A stretch of 64,000 nucleotides of DNA, from positions 124,501 through 188,500 of the forward strand of contig JAFEUB010001545.1 of assembly GCA_024529925.1 (NCBI GenBank). The letters are read 5' to 3'. Positions 11,394 to 22,477 of the stretch are shown piece after piece. The DNA comes from Ophthalmolycus amberensis (taxonomy: Eukaryota > Chordata > Actinopteri > Perciformes > Zoarcidae). Every line of letters begins with the position of its first letter. Position 1 is the stretch's first letter. A program made the translations under genes and the position numbers. A model generated the notes under the pieces. That model did no database searches. It saw nothing but the letters and a program-made list of their open reading frames with translations, and was not told the DNA's origin.

Positions 11394-14300
11394 AGTATTG
11401 AGCGAGAGGAGCCGATAGAGGTGGACCCCGCCCCGACATATGCTGGTCTGGAGAACGGACACGCTGCTGTCACAGGTAACCTGCTGCTGTTTAAAGTCTT
11501 GGTAATTCTAATACTTTGCTCAGTGGTTTTGCTTTCCTTTTATAGCGCAACATCTTCCTGAAAAAGAAGGTGTGTCGCTCGGCACGAAACCAATAGATTG
11601 CATTTCATGACTATTTTATGGAGTGAGACTGTGTTGCTTTACTTTACAAAGTTGATATAGCAGGTTGCTTATTTATCACATCCAGAAGATAAGGAGCAAC
11701 ATAAGCATTCATTTTGAAATTGTGTTTTTGTCCAACTGTTAGTCCAATGTTCAGTCCCCTTTTAGCTCTGTTTTGGTCTCCACCGCATCCTGAGGGAAAT
11801 ATATAGCTTTATACAACTTAATACTCCACTTTGTTCACCAGCTAGTCGCTAACTTTGTCAGTCTGCCATTTAGTGATGGGCAGGTGCTAATTTTTCAGTT
11901 TTTTTTTATTGAAATCAGCTGTTTTTTGGGGCTGGACACCCAAAACAATGAGCTAAAAATGGATAAAACGCAGAAACTGTAGAGTCTGGTGATTATTCTC
12001 TGTGGGTTTGTTAGTATGAGCGACCCCTTTTACAATACACACAGTCATTAAAGCCATTGTTTGCATAAAACATATCATCATTATGATTATTTTACATCTT
12101 ATTATCCAACCAGAACACTCGGAGTTGGTACACGGAAAGATCTCTCCACCCATTGACTTCCCCCACGAGCACACAGCCCCCGTCGCCATGAGGATGCCCC
12201 ACCTCCCCATCACCGCTACAACCAAGACGGCAGAAATGAAGAGCCCCGACTCTCCCAGCAGCCCCGGTAGTTCTGGTTCCTCCCCGGTCTCTGAGGCCTC
12301 ACCTGCCGGCCAATCAGGTGCTAGCACCAACGAGACCCAACCAATAGAGGAGTCTCCAATTCAGCCAGGTGACTGATTTTTCTTAACTTAACCTCAATCT
12401 GTCAAGACAACCCTCTGTTTGTATTATGAAGTTATTAAGAAGCTGCGTTCATGGTGTGGTGAGAGTGAAAGCCTCTTATGAGAGAATGCTGTTTGCCTTA
12501 GCTTGCAGGTCATGAGTAAGGCTTTGTGGGGGTTTTAAGGGTTTATGTCCAACTTCAGACCTGTAATAAAATGCAATCAATACATCAGTCATTTTCCAGA
12601 TTCATTTGCTAGAAGACGCAAAGCAGCAACCTCCGGTGCTGGTAAATCATGTTAAAATGTCCAACTTTACAGCATAGATAAACATGTTTACAGGCTGGTC
12701 TCTAATATCCCCATTCATGACAACTGTACGGGGGGGGGGGGGGGGTAGATTGTTATTTAAGTCCCCCGTTTAAATTATATTAAGGCTTAAAGTTGAGTGA
12801 CCCACTTTGCAGCATTATATACTATTTCCTTTTTCTTTATTGCTGTTAGTATCTTCTACATGGACTCCTACACCTATCAGAGCCCTGGGATCCCCCCGCC
12901 TTCAAGGTGAGCCGTGCTTTCAGAGACACGTCCTGTTTGAGGCTACGGTGTCATGGACATGATTTAATGACTGTTTGTTCTTTTGCAGAGAAAGCGAACT
13001 CGGCCCCGGCTAAGTCTGTGACCTACTCGGGGCTTTTGCAGCATGACAGGTGATTGGAAGGTGACCCGTGAAATCTTTTTTTCGGATAGGGTACAATATT
13101 GGTTCTGACCCTTCCTGTTGCTCCCCGTCCCTGCAGAGACGTTGACGTCAGCAGCGACAGGTCCTTCGGGCAGGGAGTGGAGAGGAGGCGGGAGCTGGTG
13201 AGGTCGCAGACTCTGCCGCGCAACATCGGCGCTCAGGCCCGCCGATCCATCTTCGAGAGACTGGACTCTGAAGCCAGCAACAGGTAAATGCATCGTCACG
13301 CTGCGGTTGCGGTGGATAGTTTCCCCTGAATATTTTAACCCTCTCATGCATCCTCGCCCGTGCTTTCTGCTCATTTACAGTCGCCCCAAACCGGTGGACT
13401 CCAAACCCACACTGAAGCGGTCTCAGAGTTTTGGGGTGTCCAGCGCCAGCAGCATCAAACAGATCCTTCTCGAGTGGTGCCGCTCCAAGACCATCGGCTA
13501 CCAGGTAAATGACCAACTGCACGCTTCCTGCCCGGCAATGTTATCCAATGTGTTTCAGCCTGTTTGGAGCCATATTTTCTAACATTTGGTCCATTTGTTA
13601 TAAGCTGAAGCTGTTAAAGATGATGCATGTTCAGCTTCAAATTGCACAAACATTACATCACTGCTGATTATTTTCCAGAGCAGATCATAGCTCATTTTCT
13701 AGTTAAATCTTTTTCCTACCTCCGAGACAGTCGATTACATCAGTTTATTTCACTACAGCGTGAAAATCAACTGGCAAAGACTTGCTTGGATTAGGTCATC
13801 GAGTGTGTATTGTTCTATTATTGTCAAAATCACGTTATTGTTGCAGTCATGTCGTGGAAACTGATTTTGTTGCATGTCCCGAGGGGGAGGTTTAGAACGT
13901 CTGATCTGTACAGCAGCAACGTAAAGTCAAGAAGCTAATAAACTCACGTGATCCTTTACAAAATGTCCTCCAGCTGGTCGCTATTTAGGTTTCACTTATC
14001 TGGCAACAAAAGTTAGGAATGAGATGTTGTTCCTCAAACTTGTGTTACAGATAAACACATAAACACACCACATCAGCTGGCGTTTGAAATCCAGCCAGGC
14101 GTTTAACTTTACTGTCATGATATAATAATGTAATGTTAAACAAAAATAGACAGCCAGATGTTGAAAGATATTCATGATGGATTGCCTATGTTGACCAAAA
14201 CTTGGCACGTGAATTTTCAGAGTACACAGAAATGATTTTCTGTTTCGATCGATGAGAAGAGGAAGCTGGAGCTGGCGCAGGTTTAGCCTAGCTTAGCATA

Positions 14301-17300
14301 ACGACTGGACGCAGAGGGAAACGACTAGCCTGGCTCTCTTCAAAGTTTACAAATACGATAATAAATCATAAATTTCTTTGATGTATTTCTTTGTCTCAGC
14401 AACACCCTCTCGCCAGATCTGGCTCCTAACGCACTGGTTAACTATATTTCGTAATGCTAAATATGTCTATTAGCTGTGTAAATATCTAATGTTAGCAAAA
14501 GGAAATATAAATACATTATGCTTATATAACCCAATCTGCTTTCATCCATCCACACGACGTTCACACAATGCCAACACTTGAGACAGGAAGTGGATACCAT
14601 CTTTGTTACGACTTGACCATTTCACTACCTTCAACAACACGTACAAATCTTCTGTGTCATAAAAAATATGACAAATATAGCTTGTTTTATTTTTGTTTTT
14701 ACAGTTCTATGTACAGTTTAAATCAACAGATACATATCATTTAGCGAGCGTCAGATGTGTTGGTTAGCACATTTGGAGACAGCCAGGCTAGCTGTTTGCT
14801 TTAGGTCCTTATGCTAAGCTAGGCTAATTGCATCTCGGCTGCAGGTTTTTACTTACTGGTGAGACAAGAAAGAAAATAAGCGTGTTTCCCATAATGTTGA
14901 GCACATTATTATATATTATATATTACAGCCAAGGTGGGAAACATTCAGAAAGATTTAAGCTAGCTAGCATAAATACAATATTTACACAATTTGTCATAAA
15001 TTGCCTCAACGTGTAAAATCTCCAGTATGGGATGAGAAATATAAGTAATCTGTTTTAAATTAGCTCAACTCCTGTCTGTTTTTTCACTTAACTTAACCCT
15101 GTCAGCGCACACTGCCGTGCTAATATGCTAATTATCCGCTCTCAACTGTAGAGGTGTATGGAGGCGAGGGTCCCTGATTATAGGGGTGCTTGTGTGTTTT
15201 GAGGGGTTGAGGTAGTTTGAGTCACGGTTGAGAACGCCGTCACACTCCGGTACCATGTTTCCCCTCACAGCAGCCTTTTTCTGTGCCAGCAGCTCCATGT
15301 GGCTTCAGTTATAGCCCAGCCGGGCAAAGCCAAGACGCTTATTAACTGGGAGCAAAAGCTCACACACAGAGAGAGAAAGATGTCCATCCGATGACTTGAC
15401 ATGTTGCATTTCATTCAAATGAAACTCCAGACCTATAAAGCATTGTAATGACATGATTTCAAAGGCACAAAGCAGGAGAAGGAATGTCTGTTTTATGCAT
15501 CAGAATAAAGGGCGAGGCAGTGAACGGGTAGATGTCCCTATGACGTTTTACGAGCCGTGTTCTTTTTACCTTCCGTCAATCTTTCAGCACACGAAGGTTC
15601 TGAGATGACACAGAAAGTTCGTCGTCATCATCGTCACCGAATCTTCTCTGTTTCCTCTCTTCAGAACATGGAACTCCATAACTTCTCGTCCAGCTGGAGC
15701 GACGGGATGGCTTTCTGCGCTCTGGTGCACTCCTTCTTCCCCACCGAGTTCGACTACAACTGTCTGTCGCCCGCCGACCGCAAACACAACTTTGAGCTGG
15801 CCTTTGGTACCGCAGAGTGAGTGATGGCAAAATCTGAATACAAAGAAGTGTTTCTGATGTGATGCAGTTTAACATCCAGTTCTGAAGGGTGAAGCTTCAT
15901 GTCTCATGTCCTGCATTCTCTCTAGTGTCCACCAGGGGGCGACTCCTCTGGTTGTATAGAAGTCTATGAGGAAATGACTCTACTTCTCTCTTGATTTATT
16001 ACCTCAGTAAACATTGTAAACATGAGTTTATGGTCTCAATCTCTAGTTTCAAGTATTCTTCAATACAGCATGATGTTCATTTAGCACATTATGGTCCATT
16101 TAGAGTCAAACAGACCATAAAGCAGGGGATGCTTTAGGGCGGGGCTACACAGTGATTGACAGGTCTCTCTACCAGAGACGTAGACAGCGTCTCTACGTCA
16201 CTCCTCCTCAGTCCAGATATGGTCACTTCCTGTTCACTGGTTGCAAAAAGCCAAGATGGCCGAAATGCCAAACTCAAGACTTTATACGTCCACTTCTTAT
16301 ATACAGTCATGGTATTACTGTATAAAAGTGTTTTACCATAGAAGGAAACGCTGTTTTGACGTGATTAACATGAAAATGTCAAAGAGAAAATCCGGACTAG
16401 AATGTATTGCTTATCAGAGTTGTATTGGCACTAACCTGCTCTTCATTTTCACCTTTTGTTTGTGTTGTTTTCCGTTAAATGTTATCTGTACAAATATGAG
16501 GTGCTGTCTTGGAGCGATGGGGGAGCTAAGCTTATCCGTACTGCAGACATGAGCGATCAATATTCTCATCTCACTCTCGGAAACAAAACAAATGAACTAC
16601 TCCTTCAAAGCCACAACGTAACCTGAACTTCCAGCAGTTTAACTGAACGGTCTCATCCTGCAGCAGCAGCAACACTTTGTTTGTGATCAGAGAGTCCGTT
16701 GTGGTTTTCTGATTTTTTGCTGAATCGGCCTTAAAGTATTTATTGACTTTAAACTGCGTCAACAATGCAGGTCTTAACTTTACTGTGGCTGAATGTCTCT
16801 TATGTGATTTCTTTGATGCTTTTTGTTTTACAGCCGTCTACAAAGTCATTATTTAAACGGCAGAACGCACATTTTAATCGGTGATTATCCTGTGTGTTAG
16901 GTCTGATCCATGCTTTTTTCCTTGTTGATGCGGCTTCTTGTTTCCGCAGACAGACACTGTGCACACAGGCTGCTGCTACAGATCAGACACTACACAGGCC
17001 ATGCACACACACTGTACCTCCGGGCCTAAACACCACTGCTCCATTGAAGAATGTGTTATTCTACGGCCGATAACGCTGCTGCTGCAGAATTAAGCTGATT
17101 TGACTGGAAAAACCCCACTATTCTCTTGGTGGCCGGATCAATCCTTCATATGGTCACAGCTTTACATTTGACCTCTTAAAGAGATCACAGAGCGGAGACT
17201 TAAAGGACAATAAACGTGGACGAATGATTACACGAACAGCATTTCAAAGCATGTTTGTTAAAGGAAAAGTCTGCGCTTTCATCGAGACTACCCAAGATAT

Positions 17301-17839
17301 TAGATGCAGATTACGGCTTAGACTGATTTATGAAGTGGCTGATTTACCTCTCACATCATGTTGAGCTGATTAGTTAAGAATTATTATTAATTACAAAATG
17401 AATCAGCACACGTTTTATATAATCGGCTAGTTATTAAAGTAATTTTTCGATGCAGAATTACCAAACATTTTGCGGTTCCAGCTCCTCAAATGTGAGGATT
17501 TGCTTCTTTTTTCTGGTCTGTATGATGAATTGAATATCTTAAGCATTTTGGACAGTTGATTTTAGGATTTTAGGGCTGCTGAGCTTTAGGTAATCGTGAT
17601 TTTTCCACCATTTCTTTGACTGGTCAGTACGCCAAAGAAACCGTAAAGCGATTAAAATCCTCGCAGCATTAAAGACCTCCACGTCTGACTTGTCCTGTGT
17701 CTGTGTCTGCAGGGTGAAGGCCGGCTGCGACCGGCTGATCGAGGTGGAGGACATGATGATCATGGGCCGTAAACCGGACCCCATGTGCGTCTTCACCTAC
17801 GTGCAGTCCCTCTACAACCACCTGCGCAAGTTTGAGTGA
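11394..17839 (+). CDS. smtnl2: Smoothelin-like protein 2 (C-terminal eight exons; 5' end missing)
   Basis: Cytoskeletal protein of the smoothelin family; its C-terminal calponin-homology (CH) domain is expected to bind actin or calmodulin-like partners (family knowledge). Coding exons read by eye: 11,394-11,475; 12,114-12,368; 12,850-12,906; 12,989-13,049; 13,137-13,283; 13,381-13,504; 15,665-15,816; 17,713-17,839 (stop TGA). All have AG/GT borders and compatible phases, giving 334 residues. A Ser/Pro-rich linker (SPDSPSSPGSSGSSPVSE) is followed by a basic RRRELVRSQTLPRNIG stretch. The CH domain follows: SIKQILLEWCRSKTIGYQ, NFSSSWSDGMAFCALVH, EVEDMMIMGRKPDPM, ending SLYNHLRKFE. That ending suggests smtnl2 rather than smoothelin, though a smoothelin paralogue is not excluded. 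The N-terminal coiled-coil exons are not in the window. Introns carry family A, E and F repeats. Confidence 0.88.
11745..12003 (+). repeat. Family F dispersed repeat in smtnl2 intron
   Basis: A TTTGGTCTCCACC block is followed by GGGAAATATATAGCTTTA and a CACCAGCTAGTCGCTAAC block, ending near AAACTGTAGAGTCTGG. A shorter diverged copy lies at about 54,895-55,010. It is non-coding, of unknown class, and lies between the first two visible smtnl2 exons. Confidence 0.55.
13505..15664. other. smtnl2 intron with family E repeat pieces
   Basis: A 2.16-kb intron with no additional exon seen. Pieces of a dispersed repeat with GCTAGCTGTTT, TTATGCTAAGCTAGGCTAA and GCGTGTTTCCC words lie at about 14,270-14,340 and 14,760-14,910. 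Related 3' pieces lie at 16,500-16,620 and 44,815-44,870. Confidence 0.5.
15911..16310 (+). repeat. Family A dispersed repeat, copy 2 (smtnl2 intron)
   Basis: A near full-length copy starting at CTGCATTCTCTCTAGTGTCC, with the CTCF-like CCACCAGGGGGCGAC at 15,929-15,943. It ends with AGCCAAGATGGCCGAAATGC and a CACTTCTTATATACAGTC tail. It is inserted about 95 bp after the donor of the smtnl2 exon that ends at 15,816, in the sense orientation. Confidence 0.88.
16311..17712. other. Rest of last smtnl2 intron
   Basis: No exon seen. A family E remnant (AGACATGAGCGATCAATATT, then CTCATCTCACTCTCGG) lies at about 16,500-16,620. The remainder is unremarkable AT-rich intron up to the acceptor CTGTGTCTGCAG. 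Confidence 0.45.
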
Positions 17840-18460
17840 AGCTCAACAAGAAAGAAAAGGCGGAGCATCTAACGTCCTGCTGTTATTCTGCTTTTAGACT
17901 CGACAGATTTTCAACCTGCTCTTCATTTCTTTGAATCAGACTTTAAAGCAGATTGGAGCTCAAGAAGTGGCGGCTTTGTAAAAGCCTACACTGCCCCCTG
18001 GTGGTGGTGACCGTGCCTCAACATGCTGCAGGGGAAGTGCTCACAGCTCAGTGGACATGGACTCAACAACACTGTTTGCTGGTGATGTGAGCTGTAATGA
18101 AGAAGATGAGTTCACACACAAACGTCACGGGTTGGTTTGTCAACACTAGTTGTTTTTCTGTGTGTAGTTGAGATAAGAGTGCAACAGTTGCTGTGTTGTA
18201 TACATCTTTATTATCACGCACGTGTTTGAAAGTGCATATTAATCTTTAATATTTGCAGCAGAGGAGAGGAAGTGTGTTTCACAAACGTATAACTGAACGG
18301 TTTGTGTTGAAGCTGAGCTCAGGGTGAAAATATCAGGCTAAATATATGATATGTGTGTTGCTGACTGGTATTTACATCCACTATGCTGCTGTGATATTGA
18401 GACGATGAGTTGAGAGATATGGGAAATGAAATCAATAAATTGTACAGTTTGACACCTACA
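17840..18460 (+). other. smtnl2: smtnl2 3' UTR and poly(A) signal
   Basis: After the TGA at 17,837-17,839 there is no further coding sequence. The first canonical AATAAA is at 18,434-18,439, followed by a TGTG-containing stretch, so the 3' UTR is about 600 bases. It contains a strong CTCF-type motif on the minus strand at 17,989-18,007. Confidence 0.65.
17989..18007 (-). promoter_or_regulatory. CTCF-like site in smtnl2 3' UTR
   Basis: Read on the minus strand the bases are CCACCACCAGGGGGCAGTG, matching the vertebrate CTCF core (CCASYAGRKGGCR). It lies outside the dispersed repeats and points toward the left. Occupancy is inferred from the motif only. Confidence 0.5.
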
Positions 18461-18539
18461 TGTGGACATTGTGTTCCTTAATGAGCATCTAAGAGATTTC
18501 TGCATTATAGTAAAATATATTTAACATCCGAAAACACTA

Positions 18540-19110
18540 TATATATACAGTATATATATATATATATTTTTTTTAATTTATTTTACTATATTGATCCCTT
18601 TAAGGGGGAAATTTGTCTCTGCATTTGACCCATCCCTGTATATAGGGAGCAGTGGGCTGCCAACGACAGGCGCCCGGGGAGCCGGGGGTTCAGTGTGTTG
18701 CTCAGGTACACTTCGACACGTGACACGTCCCAGTTGAGGATCGAACCGTTGACCTTCCGGTTGCCAGACGACCCTCTTAACCCAGTGAGCCACGGTCGCC
18801 CCAAATTTATATATGTATATATAATTGAAGATATATATATAACAATATCTTTAAATAAAAATGTATAACAATGGATTGTTATAAAATAACTATATATTTC
18901 TATATATATAAAATTATATTTCTATTGTATAATAGCATTAATAATTATATGTCTATTCTTTTTTTAAATATTGTTTTAGATTATAATTTAATTATATCCT
19001 TTAAAATATATAAATACAAAATTATATATATATATATATGTATATATATAACATTAATAATTTGTTATTTATTTATAATTATTTTATTATATTTGATTAA
19101 CAATATTTTA
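18540..19110. repeat. AT-rich low-complexity region split by a SINE
   Basis: TA-rich sequence with (TA)n runs near 18,540-18,566, 18,810-18,845 and 19,020-19,050, interrupted by the SINE at 18,588-18,804. The open frames here contain almost only I, Y, L, N and K and are compositional. Confidence 0.75.
18588..18804 (-). mobile_element. tRNA-derived SINE
   Basis: Read on the minus strand it begins GGGGCGACCGTGGCTCACTG, where TGGCTCACTGG is a good RNA polymerase III A box. A B-box-like GGTTCGATCC follows about 40 bases later. The body contains GCCCACTGCTCCC and a GGGATGGGTCAAATGCAGAG block, and the 3' end is GGGATCAATATAGTA, the L2-type tail common in fish SINEs. It is about 217 bp with both promoter boxes visible. 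The A/T-rich repeats beside it obscure target duplications. Confidence 0.8.
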
Positions 19111-19269
19111 AGTTTTTTATTTTTATGTAAGAAGTAAATTATTGTCATTGTTGTAAATTATATTTAGTTGTCAGAGGTTATGATTTTGGAGGTGAACTCG
19201 ATGGATTTTGGTCTACACACCTGTTACCTTTAGACTGAATTAAGATCAGACACGGCTTATATTTAAAAG

Positions 19270-19283
19270 ATGGATGGATAGAG

Positions 19284-19334
<51 letters not shown>

Positions 19335-19351
19335 GAGACAGACAGACAGAC

Positions 19352-19386
<35 letters not shown>

Positions 19387-19428
19387 GAGACAGAGAGACA
19401 GACAGACAGACAGATAGAGATACAGACA
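19270..19428. repeat. (GACA)n microsatellite
   Basis: About 150 bp of CAGA/GACA units with GAGA interruptions. The Ser/Leu/Cys/Val-rich frames on the minus strand are artefacts of the repeat. Confidence 0.95.
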
Positions 19429-20036
19429 TGGATTGTTTTCTACATCTGGTTTCATGAATGCATCTTAATAACAGTAGAAGAAGAAGATCTCTCCGTGCAA
19501 AGATGATTGAAGTTTTCAGAATCTAGTTATTATTTCACTGCTGAGCTGTTTTCACTCCAGCGGATTAAATCTGACCTACTTTGAAACTTTTGTGGAAATA
19601 TTCGATGGCTATTATCTCAACATGTAAACGTTTGGTGAGTCCGACAGACAAATTAGTTTCAAAAATGATATATTTTAAAAAACAAATGTGGGTCATTATA
19701 TCAATACGTGCACATTTGGCTCCTTTTAATTCCGACTGATTCTTAACTTCAGTATTTGGTCGAATTGATTAAAAACATTTTTTTATTTCCAAAGAATTTC
19801 CCAAATTAAATGAGACACATTGTCACATAAGGTTTCATCATTTATCGGCTAATTAATTATCTAAATATATGACAATATATTTCTGGAATGCTGCATCTGT
19901 TATGATAACAACACACATCTTTACGATACAAACCCCCAAAAACTCTTCATAACCAGGCTGATCATAACAAATAATGCAGTGCAGCATGAAAACAAGGTTC
20001 TCAGAGGTGAACAACACCTGGATCCTGGATCTGACG
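19429..20036. other. Upstream region of sebox
   Basis: No gene seen. AT-rich sequence without recognisable repeats, up to the GTGG-rich promoter repeat. Confidence 0.4.
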
Positions 20037-20137
20037 GGTGGTGGTGTGGTGGGTGTCCCCTGATGTGGTGGTGGTGTGGGTGGTGTCCCCTGATGTGGTG
20101 GTGGTGTGGGTGGTGTCCCCTGATGCTGGTATAAGAG
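20037..20137 (+). promoter_or_regulatory. sebox: sebox core promoter: three GTGG-rich repeats plus TATA box
   Basis: Three tandem units (20,037-20,064; 20,065-20,094; 20,095-20,124; the last two are 30 bp), each ending GGTGTCCCCTGAT, stop five bases before a TATA box, TATAAGAG at 20,130-20,137. Transcription would start near 20,160, leaving a 5' UTR of roughly 15 bases before the ATG at 20,174. Each unit carries GGTGTG/GGTGTC words resembling T-box half sites; that reading is inference. Confidence 0.6.
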
Positions 20138-20173
20138 GCGGTCACTCCTCCAGAGAGGCTCTTCAGTGGAGTG

Positions 20174-22477
20174 ATGGCTCTGTTCATGGACTCAGACTTC
20201 TCTTTACTGAAGCAGAACCAGAGCAGAGACATGATGGATTTTAAAGCGTTATTTGAAGAAGAACCGAATCACTGCAAAGGTAAGAATCTCATTTAGATTC
20301 CATGTTTGGCTTCCACTCGAGAAACCACAGCACGTGTAAATGAATCATTTAAATAACTGAAATAATTTTTTTTCTTTTTTTTTTTAGTAACTTTGAATAA
20401 TATGACACGTTTAATGGAAAAATAGGGCAGTTACAAAAATCACAGCCGAAATTACGAAGGCAAATTATTATCTAAATGAAATTTAAAAAAATGCGTATCG
20501 CTATAAGGCCTACACGGGAAAAAAGAAATGTATTTAAAAATCAAGCAAATTCAAAAATCTAACTTTTTTTTCGGTGTAAGTTTTTTTTTTATCACCCCAT
20601 AGTTTGTGATTTAATGTATTTATTAATCGCACTCACAACTCACTGCGTTTCCATCCTAAACAATTACATTTACATATTTAAATGTATTTCTCTCCCTTGC
20701 TGTTAATGTCTGTTATTTCATATTGATTTATTTATTATTAATGCTATTATTTCATATCTATGTTGTTTGTGTCACCTCCTTTGATTGGTTATATTATAAG
20801 AAGCCCGCAGCGAGAGCGCGGTGTCCTCTCCGGAGCCGGACAGAGCCGTCACCGTCACCGCCGGTCTGATGGAGGGCCAGAGGAAGAGGAAGAGGACCAT
20901 CTTCAGCCGAGCACAGCTGTCCGAGCTGGAGCGAGCCTTCGCCGTGACCCCGTACCCGGACATCACGCTGAGGGAGAGGCTGGCCGCGCACACACACCTG
21001 CCCGAGAGCAAGATACAGGTGAGTCTCTTTATCAGTGTTGTCATTTATTATATGAACACAATCCATCAATGGTTTTGGTGAGAAAAACTTACTTACTAGG
21101 TATGTGAATAGGGGCGGTCCCACAAACAGTAGTTAAAGTTACTGTGAGGAACTTTTATCTGGTCCTGAACCAGTCTCAGTTTAGTCCTGATCCTTTATAT
21201 GAAACAGACTCAGTGTAGTCCTGATCCTCTATCAGACCTCCATCAGTACAGAGACCATCAGAGAGAAGATGGTCTGTTTCTATAGAGTTATTCTTGATAC
21301 TCGTCATCGGAGCCACCGGGTCGGATTCTGGTGAAATCAGATGACATCATGCAGGTTCACTAGAAACTCCTTCAGCTCAGACTCAGCTCAGACCGGTCCA
21401 GCGTGGACAGACTCAGATCCGGCTTCACCTGCAGCCTTGGACCTGCAGACGGAGCTCCGGAGGGAGGAGGAGAGCTCAGCTCCCGGCGGCAGCAGCAGCA
21501 GCGTCTCCTCCTCCTCCAGGAGCAGAGCTTCTCCTCTCTGGGAGCCAACACCGACACCACTCTGCTGGAGACCCAGGACGTATTGCTGGACCCGCTGGAG
21601 GGAAGGGAGGCACGGGAGAACCAGAACCAGGACTGAGAGGAGCAGGCGGTCAGACCCTGCTTTCGTAAAATGAGAGGTTTTCTAAAGGGAGTGAGCTCAG
21701 AGACACTACCACTTTAGTCCACAGGGACAACAAAATCAACTCAAAATGATGACAGGAATATCTTTTTGTTTTCCACAGGTGTGGTTCCAAAACAGAAGAG
21801 CCAGAAGTATCAAGACTGTGAGGCTCCCCAAGTCCACCAAGCCCCTGGGAGGTAGAGGGGTTGTTGATCCCTCCCCTGGTCCTGTGACTGCTGCTTTCCT
21901 TTCCTCCACCACCCTGGCGGACATATTCAGACCGGAGCAGAACCACTCCTGCGAGGACGTCCCGCAAATCTACTCCGACTGGATCCAAATCTACAGCAAC
22001 CCCGTGTCATCGCCACCATCTTCCTCATCTCTCCACCCCACGCCGGGCTCCTCAAAACCCTCGGAGCCTCGTCTCTGGGAGGAGGACCACCATCAGAACC
22101 ACCAGCGGCAGCACCTGGGACCGGCGCTCCCCGGGTTCCTTCCTGGTTCCTTCCCTCAGCCCGGCAGCAGGCAGCCTCACCACTCGGCCTCCGCCCGGTC
22201 CTACCAGGCCTTCAGGAACTTTAAACCCCAGAGCGCGGTGGCTCCTTCTGGGGCCCATCAGGCCATGTACGGAGGCGGTGTTGGCGCTGCAGGTGGAGGT
22301 GGAGGTCACACCTCTGTAGACCAGGTGGTTCCTTCCCACTCTCAGCAGGTGTACTGGGAGGTGGCTCAGGGCCAGGGACACCATCACCACCCGCAAATGG
22401 GACCACAGACCTCCATGGGCTACATCTCAGACCTGATCTACAACGCTGCTATCGTCACCAACTTCCTGGAGTTCTGA
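20174..22477 (+). CDS. sebox: SEBOX/Mix-type homeobox transcription factor
   Basis: Nuclear DNA-binding protein; SEBOX (zebrafish mezzo) acts in early embryo and mesendoderm programmes (family knowledge). Exons 20,174-20,279; 20,801-21,018; 21,779-22,477 (TGA) give 340 residues. The ATG is chosen because it lies just downstream of the TATA box and is in frame with a second ATG-ATG at 20,231. The acceptor at 20,801 (TTATATTATAAG) is unusual but is the one that keeps phase; the nearby CCCGCAG does not. The homeodomain spans residues 63-122, from RKRKRTIFSRAQ through YPDITLRERLA to VWFQNRRARS, with W48, F49, Q50, N51 and R53 intact; the intron splits it just before VWF, as is common in paired-type boxes. 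The C-terminal half is rich in Ser, Pro, Gly, Gln and His and ends TNFLEF. The neighbour tmem199 supports sebox over mxtx or mixl1. Confidence 0.85.
21131..21735 (-). repeat. Family B dispersed repeat filling sebox intron 2
   Basis: Read on the minus strand it starts near TCCCTGTGGACTAAAGTGGT and passes CAGTCCTGGTTCTGGTTCTC and TCCAGCAATACGTCCTGG. It continues through GACGCTGCTGCTGCTGCC, a single STVDRS-like unit and GAATCCGACCCGGTGGCTCC, ending at AAAGTTCCTCACAGTAACTT. This is the most complete copy in the window (about 600 bp). It occupies most of the 760-bp intron, ending only ~43 bp before the exon 3 acceptor. Confidence 0.8.

Noticed and set aside
13148..13522. Long minus-strand frames over smtnl2 exons
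   Set aside because: Shadows of the GC-rich coding exons on the plus strand.
18586..18804. A tRNA gene on the minus strand
   Set aside because: A and B boxes are present, but the sequence continues into a SINE body and L2-like tail and does not form a tRNA cloverleaf.
19178..19455. Ser/Leu/Cys/Val-rich minus-strand frames
   Set aside because: Translation of the (GACA)n microsatellite.
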